A stretch of DNA of 12,377 nt from Bacillota bacterium. Lineage in GTDB: Bacteria; Bacillota; Clostridia; Oscillospirales; Acutalibacteraceae. The position numbers were made by a program, and so were the translations under genes. The stretch lies in assembly GCA_023458915.1 (NCBI GenBank), contig JAEWWM010000069.1, positions 1 to 12,377 on the forward strand, given 5' to 3'. The notes under the pieces are model-generated. The model did no database searches. It was not told where the DNA came from and saw only the letters and a list, made by a program, of their open reading frames with translations. Shown one piece after another: positions 1 to 6,074 of the stretch (positions within the stretch are counted from its first letter, which is position 1; the number at the start of each line of letters is the position of its first letter).

Positions 1-428
1 TCATTCAGGTTTACAGCCGAGAAAATAAGCTTCGCGCACTATACTCCTTTTTTTCTTTGGGTATGATTGAATGGAACGTCGACGATCTTGACGCTGGTGA
101 TAGTAAAATACTCATTGAATCAATTACGGTTGCTCATACAGGCCTCACGCGACTCCCAGTAGCGCCACCGAGCATTGTTGGTGCGATAGAAGAAGCCGTT
201 TCGGATTCTGAATCTTCACAAAATGCACAGTCCGCTGCTCAAAGGCAAGCGGATGCTCAAGCAAGGCGGCAAGCAGCCGAAGATCTTAAAATTAAAAAAG
301 CAGAGGAACTCACTCTTTGGAGGCAAAAAAGAGCTGAAGAAAAAGCCCAGGAAGAAGAAAAGGCTAAAAATAGAGCGCTTCAAGATCAACTAAATCAAGA
401 AGAAATAACGCAGATTTCGGGGAGGTAA
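1..428 (+). CDS. Phage-type tail tube protein (gp19/TIGR02241-like), C-terminal part, with helical extension
   Basis: The gene enters from the left edge: the reading frame is open from base 3 with no stop, and reading through gives IQVYSRENKLRALYSFFSLG just before MIEWNVDDLDAG. The TTG at 57 therefore lies inside the gene and is not its start. The segment resembles the C-terminal half of the gp19-like tube family of eCIS: a hydrophobic strand, then W-x-V-x-D-L-D-A and the IESITVAHTGL strand. This protein forms the inner tube, or its first ring on the hub. Being next to the baseplate genes favours a tube initiator like Afp5/Pvc5 over the main tube subunit (inference). Family members usually end soon after the AHxGL strand. 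Here about 70 further residues follow, rich in Ala, Gln, Glu, Lys and Arg, and look like one long charged helix. TAA stop at 426-428. The fold assignment is good; the exact paralogue is uncertain. Confidence 0.78.
   Translation, partial: IQVYSRENKLRALYSFFSLGMIEWNVDDLDAGDSKILIESITVAHTGLTRLPVAPPSIVGAIEEAVSDSESSQNAQSAAQRQADAQARRQAAEDLKIKKAEELTLWRQKRAEEKAQEEEKAKNRALQDQLNQEEITQISGR
419..425 (+). promoter_or_regulatory. Ribosome binding site of the coiled-coil gene, overlapping the end of the tube gene
   Basis: GGGGAGG lies in the last codons of the tube gene and ends just before its TAA stop. It is 12 bases upstream of the ATG at 438. A near-ideal Shine-Dalgarno inside the preceding gene indicates that the two are co-transcribed and probably translationally coupled. 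Confidence 0.75.
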
Positions 429-437
429 ATTTTTCTG

Positions 438-1058
438 ATGGCGAGGAAAGAAAGCAGAGCAGAGGAATTAAAACGGTTAATTAAAGAGTCTGATGAAAAA
501 ATCAGACGGCAGAATTTGCTGATAGACATAATTGCTAAGGATATTAATAAAAAAAAAGAAGAAGTGAAATCAGCGCAGAGAAAAGTAGAAAGTTTTTCTC
601 CCGCTAAAATACTCACAAGAAAAGAAATAGAAAAGTTAAAAGAAAAAAAATTCCAAGAACTTGCCAAAAAAATTGAAGAAGAGAGACTTAATATAGATTC
701 AAAAACAAAAAAAGCACTTGAAAGAGCAAAAAAAATAAGAAAGGCCGCAAAAAAACTTTCAAAAGATAAGCAGAGGTCAGCGGATATTTCCGCTCTTAAA
801 ATAGAAAAAAAGGCATTCGAAAAAGAAATTAAAATAAAAACCGACGAACTGCACGAAAAAGAAAATTTATTGGAAGATTTGCTAGCGCGAAAAGTAGTGG
901 ACAAGTTAAAAGTGGTGAGTGAAGAAATTAGAAATAAATCTCAAAAAGCTTATTTAAAATTAAAAAATGAAGTTGACAAAATTAATATTAAAATTTTTGA
1001 ATTAGAACGAGAGTTCACTAAAGTTTCAGAAAAGCTTAAATATTACGGTGAAATTTAA
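438..1058 (+). CDS. Coiled-coil protein of unknown function (206 aa)
   Basis: I do not recognise a family. The protein is almost entirely charged helix, very rich in Lys and Glu. Hydrophobic residues recur at heptad-like spacing, for example ELKRLIKESDEKIRRQNLLI near residues 10-29 and again through the last 90 residues. There is one likely break around SFSPAKILTRKE (about residues 52-63). No signal peptide, membrane segment, Cys/His cluster or catalytic motif is visible, so it is probably cytoplasmic and elongated, and may oligomerise. It starts 9 bases after the tube gene, behind a strong GGGGAGG. Its place between tube and hub suggests a structural or assembly role in the particle, such as a chaperone, an adaptor or a substitute for the missing LysM-type component. 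That role is inference from position only. An A9 run at 549-557 is read in frame as three Lys codons. Confidence 0.8.
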   Translation: MARKESRAEELKRLIKESDEKIRRQNLLIDIIAKDINKKKEEVKSAQRKVESFSPAKILTRKEIEKLKEKKFQELAKKIEEERLNIDSKTKKALERAKKIRKAAKKLSKDKQRSADISALKIEKKAFEKEIKIKTDELHEKENLLEDLLARKVVDKLKVVSEEIRNKSQKAYLKLKNEVDKINIKIFELEREFTKVSEKLKYYGEI

Positions 1059-1078
1059 TTTTTAAAAATATTTTTCTA

Positions 1079-1088
1079 AAGGTGGTGA
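1079..1088 (+). promoter_or_regulatory. Ribosome binding site of the 800-residue gene
   Basis: AAGGTGGTGA differs from the ideal AAGGAGGTGA at one base and lies 4 bases before the ATG at 1093 (8 from the GGTGG core). It supports that ATG as the true start. The same AAGGTGGTG sequence precedes the gp25-like gene at 5571-5579. Confidence 0.7.
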
Positions 1089-1092
1089 GCAA

Positions 1093-3495
1093 ATGGAAGA
1101 AAAAAAATTAGAATTAAATAAAAATATTACGATGATGAGTATAAAACCTTCATCAAATTTGCTCACGCTGAAAAATAATAAAAGTTTCTGTAATAGATTT
1201 TTTGAGCAAAATAAAATAAGTTCTATAATTGATGAGTTGGATTATTTTGGTGAGTCACAAAATTTGGTTTATGATTTGTCGCATACTCATAATTTTAACG
1301 ATGAGGCATTTGGCGCGATAATCGACCTTTTAATGCAGCTTCGCGCTGCTAAGGATGATCCAAATGTTTTTATCCAAAATAATACTGTTGTAAGAGAACA
1401 AATTCTCAATCAGCTAAAAAATGAAATTTTAAGAGTGAGCCATAAACTCACAAAAAATCAGATAAAAAGTCTTGAAGTAATTTCAAGCAATTCTTTCGAC
1501 GAAAAAACTCTAACGGATATTTTAAAATCCCTTCTGGAAAGCTCAAAAAAAAAATTAATTGGTAGCGAGCCTTCGGTAGAAAATTTTTATGCTACAAAAA
1601 AATCGAATTACATAACCCTCGATAAAGCGTCGAGGAGTTACTTTAATATTTTAAATAAATCCAGATATTATGAAAAAATTACAGACAAAATTTTAAAAAA
1701 TATTTTTCATGAAAAAACTGCAGAAAAAAATGAATTTTTAAATTTAAAACCCAAAGAAAAATTTTTAAACTCTAATAATAAAATTTATTTAAAGCAAAAA
1801 TCTTTAAAAGATTTATTTATTAAAAAATCAAACATCAATAATATTGAATTTTTAGAAGAATTTATTAAATTTTATGAAGAAAAAATAATTAACAAAATGG
1901 GTTTAATCCCACGCAAAATAAAAATTCAGTCTAAAATTTCTGAAATAAAAACTTTAACAAAGCTTAGTACGCTAACACATAATATAACTGAAAATTTAGT
2001 TCCGAAATTAACTTCTGAAACTGAACTTGTAAATAAAATAACAGATGTAAATAAAATTGCGGAACTTCGCGAAAACATAATTTTAAATAAAGAAGAATAT
2101 TTAAAAAATCAAATAACTCAAGAAAAAAATATAGACTATTTATATAGTAAATTAGAAAAGATAAATAACCATAAAAATATCTCTCAAAATATGAAAGATA
2201 ATACCAAATCAGTGAGCACTCAAAATTTGAACATTCAGGAAAGCATAAATAAAAACCTACTAAAAATTATTAATAAAAAAGATACCACAAATAAATTTAG
2301 AAATATAAATGAAACTTCCTCTGAAAATATTTTATTAAATAAAGAACTGGAAAAAAGCGAGCTTATTAATAAGCAGTCTATTCAAAATATAACTGACGAA
2401 GAAAAAACTGCAATTCGCGATATTATTAATTTAAAAAATTCCGGAATTTTAATAAATCAAAAATTTATAGAAGATATTCGTGAAAATAATATTCTAATGC
2501 ATGAGAATTTTACTCGCCGTAAAAATTACGAACGAGTAAATAAAATTCTGAGTAAAATAAATGCTGATCTTTATGAAGATGATAATTTTAAAAGTACTTT
2601 GATATCACAGAATCTTATTAATCTTAAAAAATCTAGCGCTAATTATTTTGAAGATTATTTTCTTAAAGAAAAAACCACTTTAATTCATCAAAACAAGAGA
2701 AATATTTTTGCAAATAAATACCAAAAAATAGCGGAGTCAATAGATCGCAAAATTAAAAATGAAATTGTTTCAATAAGCGAAAAAAATGTGCAAGAAAAGT
2801 TTAAAATTATTTACGCACAAAAAAAATTAAATATTTTAAATAAAAATAAAATAAAACCAATAACATCATCGAAAAGCATTGATGGTACACGCACAGAAAT
2901 TCGAAATAAAGAAGATATTTATAAATTCAATCCTATTCATATAAAAGAAAATATTCTAAGTGAAGATTTAATAGAAAATATTTTTTCAAAAAATATTTTT
3001 AAAGTTTTATCTCCAAAAGTTATGAGTAATAAAAGCTTTAAAATAAATGAGAAAAATATTTTTAGAAATTTGGCTGAGCGAAAAATTAATAAATACACCG
3101 AAAAATTATTTGGAATCAAAAAAGAATATCTAATAAATGATAATTTATCTTTATACAAAGAATCACAGTATGGGCAAATAAAAGAAAATAATTTGATTTA
3201 TAGAGAAATTAAAAATTATAATGGAAACGAAAATATCACTGAAAAAAGAGAAAAACTTATAAAAAAAGAAAAAGAGCCGGATATAGATTTTAAAGAAAAA
3301 AAACGAAGCCCGGAAATTTTTGATACCAAAGCAATAGAGAAAAACATAATGGCAAAAACGCTTAGCAAAAAAGATGTTGTTGGGCTTATAGAATCTTATA
3401 TGCAAGAAATTAACGTTGAGGCGATATCAAAAGAAGTTGTAGGGAAGGTAGAGCAAAAATTCAAAATGGATAGGCGCAGAAACGGAATATTTTAG
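1093..3495 (+). CDS. Large mosaic protein of unknown function (800 aa) between tube and hub genes
   Basis: I do not recognise this protein. It falls into three parts. Residues 1 to about 180 look like a normal helical domain (for example NFNDEAFGAIIDLLMQLRAA) with GC near that of the neighbours. Residues about 185-730 are dominated by Asn, Lys, Ile and Glu, with short amphipathic stretches such as ENILLNKELEKSELINK and no clear globular pattern. Sixty-base rows from 1741, 2101 and 2821 contain only 8 or 9 G/C by hand count. The last 65 residues return to ordinary composition and end in a helix, VEAISKEVVGKVEQKF, followed by a basic tail containing RRR. That ending loosely recalls the C-terminal helix of small DUF5908 (Afp6-type) eCIS proteins, which is a weak resemblance from memory. 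No signal peptide or transmembrane segment is visible. Tether, tape-measure-like element, scaffold or packaged cargo are all possible; none is shown. Confidence 0.85.
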   Translation: MEEKKLELNKNITMMSIKPSSNLLTLKNNKSFCNRFFEQNKISSIIDELDYFGESQNLVYDLSHTHNFNDEAFGAIIDLLMQLRAAKDDPNVFIQNNTVVREQILNQLKNEILRVSHKLTKNQIKSLEVISSNSFDEKTLTDILKSLLESSKKKLIGSEPSVENFYATKKSNYITLDKASRSYFNILNKSRYYEKITDKILKNIFHEKTAEKNEFLNLKPKEKFLNSNNKIYLKQKSLKDLFIKKSNINNIEFLEEFIKFYEEKIINKMGLIPRKIKIQSKISEIKTLTKLSTLTHNITENLVPKLTSETELVNKITDVNKIAELRENIILNKEEYLKNQITQEKNIDYLYSKLEKINNHKNISQNMKDNTKSVSTQNLNIQESINKNLLKIINKKDTTNKFRNINETSSENILLNKELEKSELINKQSIQNITDEEKTAIRDIINLKNSGILINQKFIEDIRENNILMHENFTRRKNYERVNKILSKINADLYEDDNFKSTLISQNLINLKKSSANYFEDYFLKEKTTLIHQNKRNIFANKYQKIAESIDRKIKNEIVSISEKNVQEKFKIIYAQKKLNILNKNKIKPITSSKSIDGTRTEIRNKEDIYKFNPIHIKENILSEDLIENIFSKNIFKVLSPKVMSNKSFKINEKNIFRNLAERKINKYTEKLFGIKKEYLINDNLSLYKESQYGQIKENNLIYREIKNYNGNENITEKREKLIKKEKEPDIDFKEKKRSPEIFDTKAIEKNIMAKTLSKKDVVGLIESYMQEINVEAISKEVVGKVEQKFKMDRRRNGIF

Positions 3496-3543
3496 AAAAA
3501 TGGATTTTTTAAAATTAAAAAATTAAAAGGGAATGTTTGAAAG

Positions 3544-4707
3544 ATGGCGTCTTGGAAAGACCACATGAAAAAATATGATAATTGTATGTATCCCACGGCG
3601 GAAGTGAAGATAGCCGGAAAAAGCTGGGGATCTGACAATATTTATGTCACGAGAGTGAATGTATCAACTTCGGTGTTCAGTGAAGCGGGTACATGCACTG
3701 TGGAGCTTACATTACCTGAGCTAAAAGCCGGAAGCAACGATTTAAAATTAGATTCCGATTTTGCGAAAGTAAAAGTTGGCGTTGAATTAGAAGTTCTACT
3801 AGGATACAATGTAAACAAAAAGCCGAAAACTAAAACAGTATTTATAGGTTACATTTCCGCATTTGATATCGAAATTTTTAATGACCGTCACACAGTTTTA
3901 ACTATTCAAGGCATGGACGCATTAATGTGGATGATGGCAAGCCGCAAAACCGAGTTTAAGAAAAATAATAAGAAGTACTCAGATGCTGTCTCGGATATTT
4001 TTAAAGATTACGCGAGCAAATTTAAGAGCAAATTAATAAATATTCAAGGAGAGTCAAGCTTTGAAACGCCAATATATCAAAGAAACGAGAGCGATTATGA
4101 ATTCCTTTGCAGAGCTGCTTCTTTAACGGGTGCGCTCCTTTTTGTAAGCCTCGGTAAGCTTTATTTTATAAATCCACTTGTTTTTAAATCAGTTAAACTT
4201 ACGATTGAACCTTATGATGGAATTTACAATGTTAAAACTTCAATGAGTATTTGGGGTATTCCGAAATCAGTCGAGGCCACGAGTATAAACAGAAAAGATT
4301 ATCAAAAAGTGGTTACTTCAAAAGTGACATCTTCAGATGCTATAGGAAGTGGTAAATCGGCCTCAAGTCTTACAACTAATATAGGTGATGCAAATATTAT
4401 AAAAATTATTGACAATACTCTTCAATCTGTAAACGAAGCCAAGTTTATCGCAGGGGCAGAATACAATAAGCGCGAACTTAATTTAGTGGAAGGGGCCTTG
4501 GAAGTTGCGGGTAACCCCGATATAGAACTTGCAACTGGGCTTAAGGTACAAAAGATGGGTAATCCACTTGACAACAATTATATCGTGACAGGGCTCGAAC
4601 ACGACTGCAATTTAAGCGATAAGAAATATACAACGAGAATTAAGCTTAGTTCAAATAAATACAGCCCTCAATCAGCGTCGTCACTGTCGTCGTTCTTTCT
4701 ATTTTAG
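3544..4707 (+). CDS. Baseplate hub protein (phage late control D / gp27-like)
   Basis: This is the trimeric hub that joins the tube to the central spike. Residues about 18-125 form the first beta-barrel region (VKVGVELEVLLGY near 77-89, then TVFIGYISAFDIEI and HTVLTIQGMDALMWMM). The gpD hallmark follows at about residues 175-210: a Q-R-N-E-S-D-Y-E-F-L-C-R-A-A segment, a Gly, and strands LLFVSLGKLYFINP. This matches the family pattern Q-x3-[ST]-D-x2-F-L-x2-L-A. The C-terminal barrel ends with VTGLEHDCNLSDKKYTTRI. A short Ser-rich, hydrophobic tail (SSLSSFFLF) closes the protein. The ATG at 3544 has AAAAGGG at 3526-3531 upstream; an ATG at 3533 is out of frame. In Afp8/Pvc8 this domain is fused to the spike. 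Here the two are separate genes, as in myophages. Confidence 0.92.
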   Translation: MASWKDHMKKYDNCMYPTAEVKIAGKSWGSDNIYVTRVNVSTSVFSEAGTCTVELTLPELKAGSNDLKLDSDFAKVKVGVELEVLLGYNVNKKPKTKTVFIGYISAFDIEIFNDRHTVLTIQGMDALMWMMASRKTEFKKNNKKYSDAVSDIFKDYASKFKSKLINIQGESSFETPIYQRNESDYEFLCRAASLTGALLFVSLGKLYFINPLVFKSVKLTIEPYDGIYNVKTSMSIWGIPKSVEATSINRKDYQKVVTSKVTSSDAIGSGKSASSLTTNIGDANIIKIIDNTLQSVNEAKFIAGAEYNKRELNLVEGALEVAGNPDIELATGLKVQKMGNPLDNNYIVTGLEHDCNLSDKKYTTRIKLSSNKYSPQSASSLSSFFLF

Positions 4708-4731
4708 CTTTAGTGCTATAAGGTAAATATT

Positions 4732-4765
4732 TTTATTTTGATTATGGATTTATTTTGATTATGGA
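4732..4765 (+). repeat. Perfect 17-bp tandem duplication upstream of the spike gene
   Basis: TTTATTTTGATTATGGA occurs at 4732-4748 and again, base for base, at 4749-4765. The second copy runs into the GGAAGTGA ribosome binding site, so its GGA supplies the start of that site. The first copy carries the same GGA without a following GTGA. It looks like a slippage duplication in the 73-base hub-spike gap. A regulatory effect is possible but not shown. Confidence 0.9.
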
Positions 4766-4770
4766 AGTGA
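4763..4770 (+). promoter_or_regulatory. Ribosome binding site of the spike gene
   Basis: GGAAGTGA, one base off the ideal GGAGGTGA, lies 10 bases before the ATG at 4781. It supports that start. A matching GGAAGTGAA occurs at 6004-6012, where no properly spaced start codon follows. Confidence 0.6.
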
Positions 4771-4780
4771 AATTAATTAA

Positions 4781-5551
4781 ATGAGCTATTTTAGTGATCT
4801 CAGGCGGGATAATTTTTCAAAAGTAATGGGCCTGAAAAGAGGAGTAGTTAAAGATTTAAAAGATCCCGACAAAATGAATAGAGTTAAAGTTACTTTAGTA
4901 GATGAAACGCTTGAAACTCCATATGCTGACGTAATGGCGAGATTTGCGGGGACAAGCTCAGACAATCAGTGCGGAACGGTTTTTGTTCCGAGTGTAAATG
5001 AGGAAGTAGTACTGGGATTTTTAGATGGCGACATTAATAATCCCATAATACTCGGGAGCGTTTACAACTCGAAAAACAAACCACCACTTACCGTTAATGA
5101 TAAGAATGAAATTATGATGATAAAATTCCCCGCTGGCCTTAAAATTGAAATAAGCAATGAAAAAGATAAGCAAAAAATAACAGTAACAACTAAAAAAGGT
5201 CATAGTGTAGTCCTTGATGATGGCGAAAAAGAAGAGCTGAATGTTAGCCATAAAAATGAAAGCACATCTTTTAAAGTGGATTTTAAAAATGGAGCGATCG
5301 AATTAAAAGCAGAAAAAAAAATTAGAATGCTTGCAGGGAATGATAGTTTAGTTTTAGAAAAAGATAAAGGCCTTAAATTAATTAGTACTAGTGGCGGGCT
5401 CGACGTAGACGTGAACAAAGCTAACATAAAAACTAAGGCAAATATAGATATAGATGCTGGAGCAAAGGCTACAGTAAAAGGGAAAGCCGGAGCGGAACTT
5501 CAATCCACAGGGCAAACTATAGTCAAGGGTATGATGACAAAAATAAACTAA
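4781..5551 (+). CDS. Central spike protein (baseplate assembly protein V / gp5 OB-fold with beta-helix)
   Basis: This is the membrane-piercing spike below the hub. Residues about 18-100 are a gp5/VgrG-type OB fold. It begins LKRGVVKDLKDPDKMNRVKV and ends with GDINNPIILGSVYNSKNKPP, close to the family's consensus ending G-D-x2-x-P-I-I-L-G-x-x-Y-N-x3-x-P-P. From about residue 110 to the end the sequence is alternating short strands with frequent Gly, Asp, Lys and Val (for example NIDIDAGAKATVKGKAGAEL). This is expected for the triple-stranded beta-helix of a spike. It ends GQTIVKGMMTKIN, a typical flat tip to which a PAAR cap could bind, but no PAAR gene is seen in the window. There is no lysozyme domain as in T4 gp5, and no C-terminal effector extension. 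Confidence 0.93.
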   Translation: MSYFSDLRRDNFSKVMGLKRGVVKDLKDPDKMNRVKVTLVDETLETPYADVMARFAGTSSDNQCGTVFVPSVNEEVVLGFLDGDINNPIILGSVYNSKNKPPLTVNDKNEIMMIKFPAGLKIEISNEKDKQKITVTTKKGHSVVLDDGEKEELNVSHKNESTSFKVDFKNGAIELKAEKKIRMLAGNDSLVLEKDKGLKLISTSGGLDVDVNKANIKTKANIDIDAGAKATVKGKAGAELQSTGQTIVKGMMTKIN

Positions 5552-5570
5552 ATATTTCAAAAAATATATG

Positions 5571-5579
5571 AAGGTGGTG
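5571..5579 (+). promoter_or_regulatory. Ribosome binding site of the gp25-like gene
   Basis: AAGGTGGTG lies 5 bases before the ATG at 5585. It is identical to the motif in front of the 800-residue gene, which suggests both belong to one locus with a shared translational style. Confidence 0.7.
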
Positions 5580-5584
5580 CTACA

Positions 5585-5971
5585 ATGCCGGTTATAAAAG
5601 GGTGGAAATTCCCGGTGCAGGTTGACGAAACAACAGGGAAAATAAAAACGATAGAAGATAACGAAAATATAAAACAGTCAGTAAGAATAATTTTAGGAAC
5701 CCAAAAATATGAGCGCAAAGTAGTGCCGACTTTTGGCACAGATTTAAGATCATATATGTTTGAAATAGTCGACCCCACGTTTATTGCAACTCTTAGAGGA
5801 ACTATAAACTCATCGCTGAAAACATGGGAAAAGCATATTAGAGATTTGAGTGTTTCCGTTAAAGCTATGCCGGGGCTTGTATCCGTTGTTGAAGCGAGTA
5901 TTGATTATGTAACCGATATCGAGCCAACTCAGGAGCGGGTTACTAAAAAAATAGTCAGCAATGAACTCTGA
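5585..5971 (+). CDS. gp25/gpW-like baseplate wedge protein (Cis9/Afp9-like sheath initiator)
   Basis: This is the small wedge protein that nucleates sheath assembly in T4 (gp25), T6SS (TssE) and eCIS. At 128 residues it has the usual family length. The hallmark lies at residues about 31-60: QSVRIILGTQKYERKVV followed by P-T-F-G-T-D-L-R and a Phe-Glu. This matches the pattern I-x-x-I-L-x-T-x-x-x-E-R-x-x-x-P-x-F-G-x-x-L. The conserved Glu-Arg pair (E43, R44) is present. The Gly that often precedes Glu-Arg is Tyr here, and the usual Pro-Glu-Phe-Gly is Pro-Thr-Phe-Gly. The C-terminal strand ASIDYVTDIEPTQE ends the domain in the usual way. It sits between the spike and baseplate-J genes, as in Afp and PVC. 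Confidence 0.95.
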   Translation: MPVIKGWKFPVQVDETTGKIKTIEDNENIKQSVRIILGTQKYERKVVPTFGTDLRSYMFEIVDPTFIATLRGTINSSLKTWEKHIRDLSVSVKAMPGLVSVVEASIDYVTDIEPTQERVTKKIVSNEL

Positions 5972-6074
5972 AGCAGCATTAAAACAGGATATTTTGTTAA
6001 AAAGGAAGTGAACCGAGCTAAAATTTCTCCAAAGTAAAAGTAAAATTTATTTTTGAAGAAAATTGCTTAAAATA
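5972..6074 (+). other. Longest gap in the window; ribosome-binding-site-like sequence without a start
   Basis: The 103 bases between the gp25-like gene and the Cis11-like gene hold no gene I can support. At 6001-6012 lies AAAGGAAGTGAA, a good match to the Shine-Dalgarno complement and the same GGAAGTGAA that precedes the spike gene. It is followed only by a nine-codon GTG frame (6008-6037), which starts inside the motif itself and so cannot use it. In Afp/PVC loci a PAAR-domain gene stands at this place. A lost gene could leave such a relic, but this is a guess. No hairpin with a T-run terminator is visible. Confidence 0.45.

Noticed and set aside
57..428. TTG at 57 as the start of the tube gene
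   Set aside because: The frame is open back to base 3, and the upstream residues (VYSRENKLRALYSFFS) continue the tube fold, so the gene starts before the window.
549..557. A9 run in the coiled-coil gene as programmed slippage
   Set aside because: One slip gives an immediate stop early in the protein and the other a short tail, with no domain boundary at the site. Background for AT-rich coding sequence is the simpler reading.
395..904. A 169-codon reverse-strand open frame opposite the coiled-coil gene
   Set aside because: It is a Phe/Ser-rich mirror image of Lys/Glu-rich coding sequence. The + strand has a strong ribosome binding site and operon context, and the reverse frame has neither.
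1059..1078. AT palindrome (around AAAAATATTTTT) before the 800-residue gene as a terminator
   Set aside because: The stem has no G-C pairs and no following T-run, so it would not be a stable terminator.
6008..6037. Nine-codon GTG frame in the gap before the Cis11-like gene
   Set aside because: It is too short to support, and its start lies within the ribosome-binding-like motif rather than downstream of it.
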